Assembly (NCBI GenBank): GCA_947500555.1
Contig: CANMSE010000001.1
Span: 744,001 to 808,000 of the forward strand
Length of the DNA: 64,000 bases
Direction of reading: 5' to 3'
Source: an uncultured Fulvivirga sp.
Lineage (GTDB): Bacteria; Bacteroidota; Bacteroidia; Cytophagales; Cyclobacteriaceae
The notes below the pieces were generated by a model, which saw only the letters and a program-made list of their open reading frames with translations, was not told the DNA's origin and searched no databases. How positions within the stretch are numbered: the first letter of the stretch is position 1; each line of letters starts with the position of its first letter. The translations under genes and the position numbers were made by a program. This document shows positions 1 through 8,168 of this stretch, piece after piece.

Positions 1-211
1 TTATAACGATGAAAATAATAGTAAATATTTTCCCTGAGCTTGACAGAGAGTTTACCTCTTTATAACCAACGGTAGAAAATGTAATCACAGCCATATATAT
101 AGCATCTAGAGGGTCATAACCTTCCAAAACGATATAGCCTAATGCTCCTATCATTAAACTAATAATGAAAAGGACAGTAGCAAATAATATTCTCTTCAAT
201 GCTATGGGCAC
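1..211 (-). CDS. Ion channel pore domain protein, probably K+ channel (partial, C-terminus outside window)
   Basis: About 70 codons of the N-terminus are visible on the minus strand, running out of the window at position 1. The sequence reads as an inner transmembrane helix (ILFATVLFIISLMIGALGYI), a pore helix and a filter-like segment TFSTVGYKEV, then the start of a second helix. This is the two-helix pore pattern of prokaryotic K+ channels, many of which carry a C-terminal cytosolic RCK/TrkA-N domain that would lie outside the window. The filter has Lys where TVGYG normally has Gly. No ATG is available after the in-frame stop just upstream. The GTG ending at 211 is the likeliest start, with a nearby TTG as an alternative. 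The gene is divergent from the sulfotransferase-like gene. Confidence 0.7.
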   Translation of the reverse strand, partial: MPIALKRILFATVLFIISLMIGALGYIVLEGYDPLDAIYMAVITFSTVGYKEVNSLSSSGKIFTIIFIVI

Positions 212-266
212 AGTTTGAAGATATTCATATTGTGTTTAGTCTCCAATTTTTAATAGCTTTCCGATA

Positions 267-986
267 ATGAAAATTATCTCTCTTTGGTCAGGCCCTAGAA
301 ATGTCTCAACGGCATTGATGTATTCATTTGCTCAGCTTGACAATATGACGGTAGTTGATGAACCATTATACGCTCATTATTTGAGCAAAACGGACGTGAA
401 CCACCCAGGAGATCAAGAGGTTTTGGATACCATGGAACACGATGGAAAAAAAGTTCTTGAAAATATTTTAAGTTCCGCTCAGCAACAGCCTATGCTATTT
501 ATTAAAAACATGGCTCATCATTGGATACAACTTGAGAACAGTTGGTTAGACAAGTTCGATAACATTTTCCTTATAAGGGATCCTAGAGAAATGCTACCCT
601 CCCTAATCAATCAGCTTCCTCAGCCTACTTTGCGAGATACCGGATTGAAAACTCAAGTTGATTTGTATAAAGGGTTAATTTCCAGGGGGCACAACCCAAT
701 GATAATCGATTCTAAAAACCTGTTGCTTGAACCAAAGGCAATTTTATCTAGAATATGTAATCATTTAGATATTCCCTTTAGTTCTTCCATGCTTCATTGG
801 CCAAAAGGCCCTAGAAAAGAAGACGGTATTTGGGCGAAATACTGGTATCAGAATGTACACGAGTCAGAAGGCTTTAGCCCGTATCTGCCAAAAGACGTTA
901 CTTTCCCCTCTCAACTTGATCCGTTGCTGAAGGAATGTCAACCATATTATAACTACTTATTCGATCAATCACTAAAAATCAATTAA
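267..986 (+). CDS. Sulfotransferase-like P-loop protein
   Basis: The 239-aa protein carries the sulfotransferase-type nucleotide loop SGPRNVST (residues 8-15), an EPLYAHYL segment (32-39), the FIKNMAHH stretch (78-85) and IRDPRE (103-108), which matches the 3'-phosphate-binding region of PAPS-dependent sulfotransferases. The acceptor and even sulfotransfer activity are unknown for this short cytosolic family. It ends one base before the class IV aminotransferase, so the two are almost certainly translated as a unit and may act in the same pathway. No signal peptide is seen. Family-level confidence is good; the substrate is not assignable from sequence. Confidence 0.8.
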   Translation: MKIISLWSGPRNVSTALMYSFAQLDNMTVVDEPLYAHYLSKTDVNHPGDQEVLDTMEHDGKKVLENILSSAQQQPMLFIKNMAHHWIQLENSWLDKFDNIFLIRDPREMLPSLINQLPQPTLRDTGLKTQVDLYKGLISRGHNPMIIDSKNLLLEPKAILSRICNHLDIPFSSSMLHWPKGPRKEDGIWAKYWYQNVHESEGFSPYLPKDVTFPSQLDPLLKECQPYYNYLFDQSLKIN

Positions 987-987
987 T

Positions 988-1887
988 ATGCCTCAATTAC
1001 CTGATTCGAGAAATGAAAATATCCTGATAAACATTAATGGAGATCTACTTCCAAGAGAAGATGCCAAAATATCTGTATTTGATAGTGCAGTCCAGGGTGG
1101 AGATGCAGTTTGGGAAGGCATGAGAATTTATAATGGGAAAGTATTTATGCTAGAGGAGCACTTAGATAGATTAGTGAAATCTGCAAAAGCAATGGCTTTC
1201 GTACAAATACCCTCTAAAGAGGAAGTTAGAGAAGAGGTTTTCAAAACGTTGAAAGCAAACGATATGTATGATGAATCACACATTCGACTAACACTCACAC
1301 GTGGTAAGAAGGTCACCTCTGGTATGAGCCCTCATTTTAATCAATATGGCCCTACTTTAATAGTTTTGGCAGAATGGAAAAAGCCTGTTTATGATAATGG
1401 TGGCATTCGGCTAATTACTTCTTCCATACGAAGAAATTCTCCTCAGTGTGTGGACTCAAAGATTCATCACAATAATTTAATAAATAATATTTTGGCCAAA
1501 ATTGAAGCAAATCTTGCAGGTGTAGAAGATGCTGTTATGCTTGATGTGGAGGGTTTTGTATCGGAAACCAATGCCACAAACATTTTCTTCGTAAGAAACT
1601 CATCCATTTACACTCCTTTTGCCGATAGTTGTTTACCTGGTATAACTCGTGCTAACGTAATTAGATTGGCAAATGAAAATAGCATTTCGATTGATGAAAA
1701 AAGACTTTCGATATCAGAAATGTACACTTCTGACGAAGTATTCGTTACAGGCTCTATGGGAGAGATTACTCCTGTTTTAGAAATCGATGGAAGAACGATT
1801 TCAACAACTGCCGGGCCTGTTACAAAAACGATTCAGTCTCTTTATTCAGCGATTGCCACAACTCAAGGTGTAGTTATCCCTCGTTGA
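988..1887 (+). CDS. Class IV PLP aminotransferase (branched-chain/D-amino acid aminotransferase-like)
   Basis: At 299 aa this is a full-length fold-type IV PLP enzyme. The Schiff-base lysine is K158 in the stretch SKIHHNNLINN. The conserved glutamate lies in GFVSETNATNIFF (E193), and the LPGITR phosphate-cup segment is at 216-221. These features fit IlvE, D-amino acid transaminase or aminodeoxychorismate lyase-like enzymes. The substrate cannot be decided here, and because the gene is tied to a sulfotransferase-like gene (1-bp gap) rather than to ilv genes, ilvE is not assigned. The start ATG lies directly after the preceding stop. Confidence 0.85.
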   Translation: MPQLPDSRNENILININGDLLPREDAKISVFDSAVQGGDAVWEGMRIYNGKVFMLEEHLDRLVKSAKAMAFVQIPSKEEVREEVFKTLKANDMYDESHIRLTLTRGKKVTSGMSPHFNQYGPTLIVLAEWKKPVYDNGGIRLITSSIRRNSPQCVDSKIHHNNLINNILAKIEANLAGVEDAVMLDVEGFVSETNATNIFFVRNSSIYTPFADSCLPGITRANVIRLANENSISIDEKRLSISEMYTSDEVFVTGSMGEITPVLEIDGRTISTTAGPVTKTIQSLYSAIATTQGVVIPR

Positions 1888-1923
1888 AATTCATTTTCTT
1901 AACTATTTAACGTAATTTTTGGC

Positions 1924-3201
1924 ATGAATCCGTCTAATCCCGGTTGGCTAAAAGAGTTTGTCGACTTTAGAAAATCAGAATTCGAATCAAACCAAGAGTC
2001 CAAAAAAGTTCGTCAAGGTAAAACACCTGATCAGTCATTTTATGGTTTGATACAACCTACAGGCATAATGTATGGTTGTCCTGTAGGTACTTATGGCTTT
2101 GATGATGAACACCTATGGACAGAAAATGACAGAACCAAAATACTTCTGCTTGATAGTCTTATTAATATAGCAGAATTATACAGTGAAGAATCAGTAGAAG
2201 GTATTGACACTTTCGAACATCTAGTGGAGCATACGCTAGAAGTAGTAGTAGAGTATTATCGTGCGGTATATCCTGAGATTAGTATAGCAACTAAAACCTG
2301 GCTTGGAAAGAAGAAAGACCCCTACAAAATCGCTGAACAAATAATCGAGCGAAGAGTAAACTTGACAAATAATAAAAATTCATTTTTTCTTTCCTCCTTC
2401 TTTAGCCGAAGTCAGTTATTCCTGGACATTTATATTTTCGGACAATGGACACATACTAAGCCTGACAATGTTCTATTAGAGTTTTTTAAAAGTGAAAAAG
2501 AAGAACTTACTTTCACTTCAGTTAAAGTTATTGCGGCTGCAGCACATGCTAATTCAGTGATCGAAGATGAAGAGAGAATGCTATTCGAACATTTTATATC
2601 AAACATTGAACTCTCGGCAGAAAAGAAGCGTGTAGCAAACGAATACTTTGAACATGGTATGGGTATTCAAGAAATCCCTATTCAAGAGTCTGACCCATGG
2701 ATTATTAGAAAGTTTTTTCTTGAGATGGCCACTTTGACCATCTGTTCAGATAAAAAAATAGAATTAAGCGAGCGAATATTTCTGGAGGATTTCAATGAGT
2801 CTCTAGGGTTTAACAATGACGATTTTGATATTAGTCTTTTGTCGGTAGAAGGCTTCCTGCTACAAAACTGGAGTAGCTTAGATAACATCCATGAAAAAAT
2901 GGACTACAAAGCTGTAAGTGAAGAATATGTAGAGCGCATGATCAAAATGTCACGATCACATATTAAAAGGCTCGAAACTAAGCTTTTGGAAGATCATCAA
3001 CTTGTATCCGTAATTAAGCGAGGCCATTCAAATGTTCTTTCTGAAGATGATAAGCTTTTGATACGAAGCAAATTCATCAAAATTCTTCAGTCAATTCCCA
3101 ATTTTAGAGTTCTGGTTCTTCCAGATATTTTTCTTAATTATGAAAACCTACTTAGGATTATTCCTAAAGAAATGATTACTAAAGTTATTTCTCAAGAGTA
3201 G
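1924..3201 (+). CDS. TerB-like domain protein
   Basis: The 425-aa soluble protein shows two helical segments with the TerB signature of an alanine-rich helix, an acidic turn and E..hh: AAAAHANSVIEDEERMLFEHF around residues 204-224, and TICSDKKIELSERIFLEDF around 271-289. The N-terminal 190 residues and the C-terminal part are not recognised. TerB-family domains are linked to the tellurite/stress Ter systems and usually act with TerC membrane proteins. Here the gene is convergent with a terC homologue and their ends overlap by 17 bp. The domain call is from motif and context only; function is unknown. Confidence 0.6.
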   Translation: MNPSNPGWLKEFVDFRKSEFESNQESKKVRQGKTPDQSFYGLIQPTGIMYGCPVGTYGFDDEHLWTENDRTKILLLDSLINIAELYSEESVEGIDTFEHLVEHTLEVVVEYYRAVYPEISIATKTWLGKKKDPYKIAEQIIERRVNLTNNKNSFFLSSFFSRSQLFLDIYIFGQWTHTKPDNVLLEFFKSEKEELTFTSVKVIAAAAHANSVIEDEERMLFEHFISNIELSAEKKRVANEYFEHGMGIQEIPIQESDPWIIRKFFLEMATLTICSDKKIELSERIFLEDFNESLGFNNDDFDISLLSVEGFLLQNWSSLDNIHEKMDYKAVSEEYVERMIKMSRSHIKRLETKLLEDHQLVSVIKRGHSNVLSEDDKLLIRSKFIKILQSIPNFRVLVLPDIFLNYENLLRIIPKEMITKVISQE

Positions 3202-4168
3202 TTTCAGAAGTTTCTTCTTCCTTACTTTTCTGAGGAACTATCAACGACATTATTATTGAAGCTGCCAGGGTAAAAATGATAATCATGAAGCTAAGCGTGA
3301 TATCAATTTCGATATGAACTATCTCCAATAGCATTTTAGCGCCAATGAAAATCAAAATGAAGGAAAGGCCTTTTTGAAGTAAATAAAACTTTTCAATAAT
3401 TCCTGCCAAGAGAAAGAACTTAGCCCTGAGGCCTAAAATCGCGAAAATATTGGAGGTATAAATCAAAAATTCATTTTGTGTAATTGCAAAAGCCGCAGGA
3501 ATCGAATCAACAGCAAAAATTAAGTCCGTAGTTTCAATAAGTATGATTACCAAAAAAAGTGGAGTAAATAACAACTTACCATTTCTTCGTAATACGAATC
3601 GCCCACCATAATCCCCTTTTGTTATGCTCAAATATTTACGAGCCATTTTAAGCAATGGATTTTTACTAGGGTCTATTTCTTCCTCTCCATCTTCAAAAAA
3701 GATTTTAATCCCTGAGTAAACAAGGAAAACACCAAATATGTAAAGGATCCAATAGAACTTACTTATTAAGAATGCCCCAAGAAAAATGAATATTGCTCTG
3801 AAAATGAGCGCTCCAAGTATCCCCCAAAATAGAATATTGTGATAGTAGATATCCTTAACAGCAAAGTATTTCAGGATGAGTAAGATAACGAATATGTTAT
3901 CTACTGATAAGGCATATTCTGTTAGATAAGCAGTAAAAAATGTGAGTGAAGCATCTGCTCCATCACCATAAGCATAAATGAGATATCCAAAACCAACTGA
4001 AATAGCTACCCAAAAAATAGACTGATATAGGGCCGATTTAGTAGATATTTTATGCGCCTTTTTGTTTAGAAGGCCCAGATCTACTACAAGGAACAAGATT
4101 ATAATTATCCCAAACAGGCCAAATAGCAACGTTTCGCTTGTATTATCTAGTAGAGAAATAAGAAACAT
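3185..4168 (-). CDS. TerC/Alx family integral membrane protein
   Basis: The 327-aa protein has about nine hydrophobic helices and the two intramembrane acidic motifs of the family: TEYALSVDNIFV (E84, D90, N91) and IETTDLIFAVDSIPA (E212, D215, D221). TerC/Alx proteins are associated with tellurite resistance, Mn2+ export and metal loading of exoenzymes; which role applies here is not visible. The C-terminal tail is charged (KSKEEETSETTLEK). The gene overlaps the TerB-like gene tail to tail by 17 bp. The Fur-family regulator lies upstream on the same strand across about 160 bp, so it is probably a separate transcript. I see no recognisable Mn riboswitch upstream. Confidence 0.9.
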   Translation of the reverse strand: MFLISLLDNTSETLLFGLFGIIIILFLVVDLGLLNKKAHKISTKSALYQSIFWVAISVGFGYLIYAYGDGADASLTFFTAYLTEYALSVDNIFVILLILKYFAVKDIYYHNILFWGILGALIFRAIFIFLGAFLISKFYWILYIFGVFLVYSGIKIFFEDGEEEIDPSKNPLLKMARKYLSITKGDYGGRFVLRRNGKLLFTPLFLVIILIETTDLIFAVDSIPAAFAITQNEFLIYTSNIFAILGLRAKFFLLAGIIEKFYLLQKGLSFILIFIGAKMLLEIVHIEIDITLSFMIIIFTLAASIIMSLIVPQKSKEEETSETTLEK

Positions 4169-4327
4169 TCAGGGATTTAGGACAAAAATTAAAACCAGTT
4201 TTTATGAGAGGGAGTAACCGCTACTATAGATCATTATCCCCAAATTAGCATGTAAAATTAAACAATTAAATCAAGCAAAAAACTTACACGCAGAGTTTAT
4301 TACATTTTAGAGATAATTAGTAACCTA

Positions 4328-4753
4328 TTAAGTGCTACAATTTTGACAAACTCCTTGAATCAACAGGTTTTTCTCATCGACTTTATAACCATCAGGTAAG
4401 TTTATTTTAGGAATAGCAACATTATCAAGACATAGCGTTTTATGGCAGTTCTTGCATTTAAAATGAACGTGTTCGTGATTATGAAAATCTTTGGCACATT
4501 CGCTGCAAAGGGCGTATTTTACTCCTCCACCATCGTCAAGAACTTTATGTATCAATCCTTTTTCTAAAAAAGACTTTAGAGTTCTATAGACCGTTACTCG
4601 GTCGTGAGAAGGGCTTACATATTTTTCAATATCTGATTGTGTAAGAGCTTGTTTTGAGTTGAATAAAATCTCCAGTACCTCCAATCTGCAGGTGGTCCTT
4701 TTTAGTTCGTAATTAGTCAAGACCTTACTCGCTTCCATACTAAAATGAGTCAA
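4328..4753 (-). CDS. Fur-family metal-dependent transcriptional regulator
   Basis: The 141-aa protein has an N-terminal winged helix (recognition region DRVTVYRTLKSF, residues 51-62) and a C-terminal metal-binding dimerisation part with a His cluster (91-97), a CKNC pair (100-103) and a CQNC pair (136-139) typical of the structural zinc site. A further CSEC lies at 83-86. The Cys-rich pattern resembles Zur or PerR-type members as much as classic Fur, so the sensed signal is left open. Its ATG overlaps the stop of the ABC exporter gene by 4 bp, so it is co-transcribed as the second gene of that operon. Confidence 0.9.
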   Translation of the reverse strand: MTHFSMEASKVLTNYELKRTTCRLEVLEILFNSKQALTQSDIEKYVSPSHDRVTVYRTLKSFLEKGLIHKVLDDGGGVKYALCSECAKDFHNHEHVHFKCKNCHKTLCLDNVAIPKINLPDGYKVDEKNLLIQGVCQNCST

Positions 4754-6546
4754 TTCAATTGAAACTGTAACTTAGAAAGATAACTATACACTCCGTCAGT
4801 GTCAGCAGACAATGATTCATGATTTCCTTTTTCAACTATTGACCCATCTTTAACAACCAGAATAATATCTGCCTTTCTAATTGTTGCGAGGCGGTGGGCA
4901 ATAATAATAGTGGTTCTACCTTTCATCAAATCATCAAGCGCCTGTTGTACCAGGTGCTCAGACTCAGCGTCCAAACTGCTAGTAGCTTCATCCAAAACCA
5001 ATATTGCTGGATCTTTGAGAATTGCTCTAGCTATTGCAACACGTTGGCGTTGACCGCCAGATAGCTTCACCCCACGTTCACCAACAACGGTTTCCATACC
5101 GTCTGGGAAACTCTCAATAAATTGAAGTGCATTGGCCTTTTTTGCCGCTTCATTAATTTGCTCATTAGTAGCATCAATTCGACCATAAGCTATATTTTCC
5201 TTAATCGTCCCCCCAAAAAGCATAACCTCCTGAGGTACCATGCCGATATTTCCTCTTAACGTATTAAGGTCAATACTACCTATCTCGTTGTTGTCAATCA
5301 ATATCTCTCCAAGAGATGCGTCATAATATTTAGAGAGCAATTGAATAATAGTAGACTTGCCTGCACCACTAGGCCCTACTAAAGCAACTTTTTGACCCGG
5401 TTCGATAGTAAAATCAATATCCTTTAACACCTTAAGTTCCTCACGTGTAGGGTAAGAAAAGCTTACATTATCAAACTGAATTGACCCCTTAAGTTTTCTT
5501 CTTTCCTTCGAAAGGCTTTCTTTTTCGGGAACTTCATCTATGATTTCTAAAACTCGCTCAGAAGCACCGATAGCACGTTGGACTTGTCCGTAAATGTCTC
5601 CCAATCCGGCAATAGAGCCACCAATAAAAGTAGTGTATAAAACAAAGGATAATAGGTCTCCTACACTCATAGTTCCCTCTTGGACGAGTACTGCTCCGTA
5701 CCACATAACTGCTACTATTCCTCCAAAAAGAGCGAAAATCACGAAAGAGATAAAGGCGCCTCTGTAGGTAGCCGTTTTTAGAGCTATTCTAACAGTTTCA
5801 TTCAAATTTTTAGAATACCGAGCTTTCTCCAATAATTCATTGGTAAATGCCTTTACAACATGAATAGCCTGCAATGACTCTTCAACAATAGTATTGGCAT
5901 CGGCTAACTTATCTTGAGTTGCTTTCGAGAGTTTGCGTATGGACCTGCCAAACACAAGAGCACTCAACACCAACAGAGGAAAGGTCAAAAGCATAAAAAG
6001 AGTCAGCTTGGGCGCAATGTAAAATATGACTATTACACCTATAATGAGCGTAGCCACTTGTCTGAATAATTCTGCTAAGGTCGTTGAAAAAGTATCTTGA
6101 AGCATTGATACATCGGACGTTATTCTGCTAATTAATTCCCCTACTCTTCGCTGATCAAAAAATGCAGTAGGTAGAGTGAGCATCTTTCCAAATACGGCTA
6201 ACCTTATATCTGCCATGGATCTTTCACTTACTTGAGCAAAAAGATACACTCGAAAGAAAGAAAAGATACTTTGAAAAAAAAGTACTGCGACAAGAGCTAA
6301 AGCAATTTGATCAATAGAGGTAACGATCCATTGCTTTCCTGAGGCCACATCCATGAGCTTTCCTGCCAGGTATGGAAATACTAATAGTGTTGTGCTACTG
6401 AAAAGTAAGCTAAGCATACCAAATGCAAATGTGGTTTTATACGGTTTGACGAATGAAAATACCCCTAGAAGCTTACTAAAGTTTTCCTTGTTTAAGGCTC
6501 TTTTATCTTCTTTATTGAGTGGTTCTCTGCTGCGATTCCTAGCCAT
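4750..6546 (-). CDS. ABC transporter, fused permease/ATPase (MsbA-like exporter)
   Basis: The 598-aa half-transporter has six transmembrane helices in the first ~330 residues and a C-terminal nucleotide-binding domain. The motifs are Walker A GPSGAGKST (391-399), the Q-loop at Q439, the signature LSGGQ (495-499), Walker B ILVLDE (515-520) and the switch His in AHRLATI (H551). The architecture is that of homodimeric lipid or drug exporters such as MsbA and BmrA. The substrate is unknown and msbA is not assigned. It is first in an operon with the Fur-family gene and is divergent from the universal stress protein gene. Confidence 0.9.
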   Translation of the reverse strand: MARNRSREPLNKEDKRALNKENFSKLLGVFSFVKPYKTTFAFGMLSLLFSSTTLLVFPYLAGKLMDVASGKQWIVTSIDQIALALVAVLFFQSIFSFFRVYLFAQVSERSMADIRLAVFGKMLTLPTAFFDQRRVGELISRITSDVSMLQDTFSTTLAELFRQVATLIIGVIVIFYIAPKLTLFMLLTFPLLVLSALVFGRSIRKLSKATQDKLADANTIVEESLQAIHVVKAFTNELLEKARYSKNLNETVRIALKTATYRGAFISFVIFALFGGIVAVMWYGAVLVQEGTMSVGDLLSFVLYTTFIGGSIAGLGDIYGQVQRAIGASERVLEIIDEVPEKESLSKERRKLKGSIQFDNVSFSYPTREELKVLKDIDFTIEPGQKVALVGPSGAGKSTIIQLLSKYYDASLGEILIDNNEIGSIDLNTLRGNIGMVPQEVMLFGGTIKENIAYGRIDATNEQINEAAKKANALQFIESFPDGMETVVGERGVKLSGGQRQRVAIARAILKDPAILVLDEATSSLDAESEHLVQQALDDLMKGRTTIIIAHRLATIRKADIILVVKDGSIVEKGNHESLSADTDGVYSYLSKLQFQLN

Positions 6547-6684
6547 CTATCTTTTCAAGATCAAGCCGCAAATTTATTCACATTGCTGGTGAATGACTAA
6601 TAATTAGTAAAAATCTAAGAATTGATCATTACTACACATTAAGAAATCATTTTTGAATTATCTTTAAGTATAAACCCAGAAGCT
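6547..6684. promoter_or_regulatory. Divergent promoter region between ABC exporter and universal stress gene
   Basis: This 138-bp AT-rich spacer must hold both promoters. It contains two small dyads: ATTCAC/GTGAAT (6576-6581 and 6589-6594, 7-bp spacer) and ACTAATAATTAGT (6596-6608). Either could be an operator. No complete Bacteroidota promoter could be assigned. An isolated TTATTCACA at 6574-6582 overlaps the first dyad and is probably not a functional DnaA site. Confidence 0.35.
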
Positions 6685-7596
6685 ATGCAATCAATAAGCC
6701 GAGTATTAGTTGGTCTCGATATGACAGAAATGGATACTACTGTAATATCTTATACCTCAATGCTAAGTGATTTACTGAATATTGATAAAATTTATTTTTT
6801 TCACGTTTCTCAATCACTTATTATACCGGAAAGATTAACTGAAAAGTATCCAAATTTACTTGCTCCTGCCGATGAGTCTATAGAAGATCTAATAGAAGAT
6901 AAGGTTGATCAGCATTATAAGGGTAGTGCCGAAATTAATATTGAAGTTAGGGAAGGTAATGCCGAAGATAAAATACTGAGATGGTCAGACATTAAGGAAA
7001 TTGATTTAATAATCGTAGGGAAGAAAAATGAGTTGAAAGGAAGCGGTTTGCTACCAAACCGTCTAGCAAAAATTGGACATTGCTCCATACTTATGGTGCC
7101 CGAAGGGGTTGATGCAAAAATCGAAAGGATTATGGTACCTGTTGATTTTTCATCGTCTTCAAAAATCGCATTGGATGAAGCCCTGGTATTAGGTAAAAAA
7201 ACTGATGCTGACATTCTCATTCAGAATACTTACGTTGTACCACAGGGTTATCATAAAAGTGGTAAGTCTTACGAAGAATTTGCTGAGATTATGCATGAAA
7301 ACTCACAACATGAAGCAAATGACTTTCTGAAGCAAATGAACCTTGACTCTTCTAAATGTAAGGTTGCTCTTTCTCTGGATGACGATGATGAGCCTTCAGA
7401 TAAAATTTATATTGAGGCTGAAAAAAATAAAGCCGACATAATAATCATCGCATCAAAAGGGAGAACTGGCCTGGCCAATATTTTACTCGGTAGCGTTGCT
7501 GATAAAATTCTTCAAGTGAAAGGAAAAATTCCTGTACTGGTAATTAAGGATAAGAAACAGAATTTAGGATTTTTAGACGCTTTACTTCGAATTTAA
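6685..7596 (+). CDS. Universal stress protein with tandem UspA domains
   Basis: The 303-aa protein contains two UspA folds, at about 1-140 and 147-290. The second keeps the ATP-binding pattern G-x2-G-x9-G(S/T)-like in SKGRTGLANILLGS (257-270). The first has a degenerate version (VGKKNELKGSGLLPN) and may be structural. Tandem Usp proteins are cytosolic stress-response factors whose specific targets are generally unknown. The gene is monocistronic and convergent with the downstream lipoprotein gene, with a 4-bp overlap of the stops. Confidence 0.88.
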   Translation: MQSISRVLVGLDMTEMDTTVISYTSMLSDLLNIDKIYFFHVSQSLIIPERLTEKYPNLLAPADESIEDLIEDKVDQHYKGSAEINIEVREGNAEDKILRWSDIKEIDLIIVGKKNELKGSGLLPNRLAKIGHCSILMVPEGVDAKIERIMVPVDFSSSSKIALDEALVLGKKTDADILIQNTYVVPQGYHKSGKSYEEFAEIMHENSQHEANDFLKQMNLDSSKCKVALSLDDDDEPSDKIYIEAEKNKADIIIIASKGRTGLANILLGSVADKILQVKGKIPVLVIKDKKQNLGFLDALLRI

Positions 7597-8168
7597 TATT
7601 GCACTCTCCCTAAGACATCGAAAATTACAGAGTCTTGCAAAATCATCTTTTGAAAACCGTGAATTCTGTATTCTTTGATCTGTAGATTTCCATCAATTCT
7701 ATCAAGTTTCATTTCCAGCTCCTTTTTTGATTTAAAAATACTGTTTGACTGAAGAGCTTTAACCTTTATTTTTTTGATGTTTTCTAATTTGTTCAAATAA
7801 TAAATTTCTAAGGTCTGCACTTCAAGAGCACTGTTTTTTGCTCTGTATTCCAAAATCTTTAAGTTGCTATTATTATCTTCCCCTTCACTTATTCGGTATT
7901 GTCCAATTAAGGCAGGTTTATTAATATCTAAGTCTCTAATAATCTGAAACTCATTTGCCCAGCTTAAACTATCTGGCTTCATTTCACTCACTGCAGTATC
8001 ACCATTCGCAACAGCTTCCTTTTGTAAACTCGCTTCGTTTTCTATTAATAGAGCAGCTTGATCATTCATGAGACTATCAATTGAAAAATAGACAGTAACA
8101 CTTTTTGGTTTAATGTCTGAGCATGAGATTGCTGTCAACAGCACTAAAAAGATTAATGCGTTTTTCAT
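7593..8168 (-). CDS. Predicted lipoprotein of unknown function
   Basis: The 191-aa protein has a short hydrophobic leader ending in the lipobox-like TAISC, giving a lipidated Cys16, followed by a hydrophilic domain rich in Lys and Glu. I do not recognise the family. The mature part looks like an alternating beta-strand protein (SNLKILEYRAKNS, EVQTLEIYYLN). It starts 4 bp inside the end of gpmI, so it is the second gene of that transcript, which is a positional and probably not a functional link. Confidence 0.7.
   Translation of the reverse strand: MKNALIFLVLLTAISCSDIKPKSVTVYFSIDSLMNDQAALLIENEASLQKEAVANGDTAVSEMKPDSLSWANEFQIIRDLDINKPALIGQYRISEGEDNNSNLKILEYRAKNSALEVQTLEIYYLNKLENIKKIKVKALQSNSIFKSKKELEMKLDRIDGNLQIKEYRIHGFQKMILQDSVIFDVLGRVQY

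Noticed and set aside
6574-6582. Isolated perfect DnaA-box-like TTATTCACA upstream of the ABC exporter
   Set aside because: It stands alone, overlaps a small operator-like dyad, and has no AT-rich unwinding element or other boxes; treated as a chance match and as a caution for the oriC claim.
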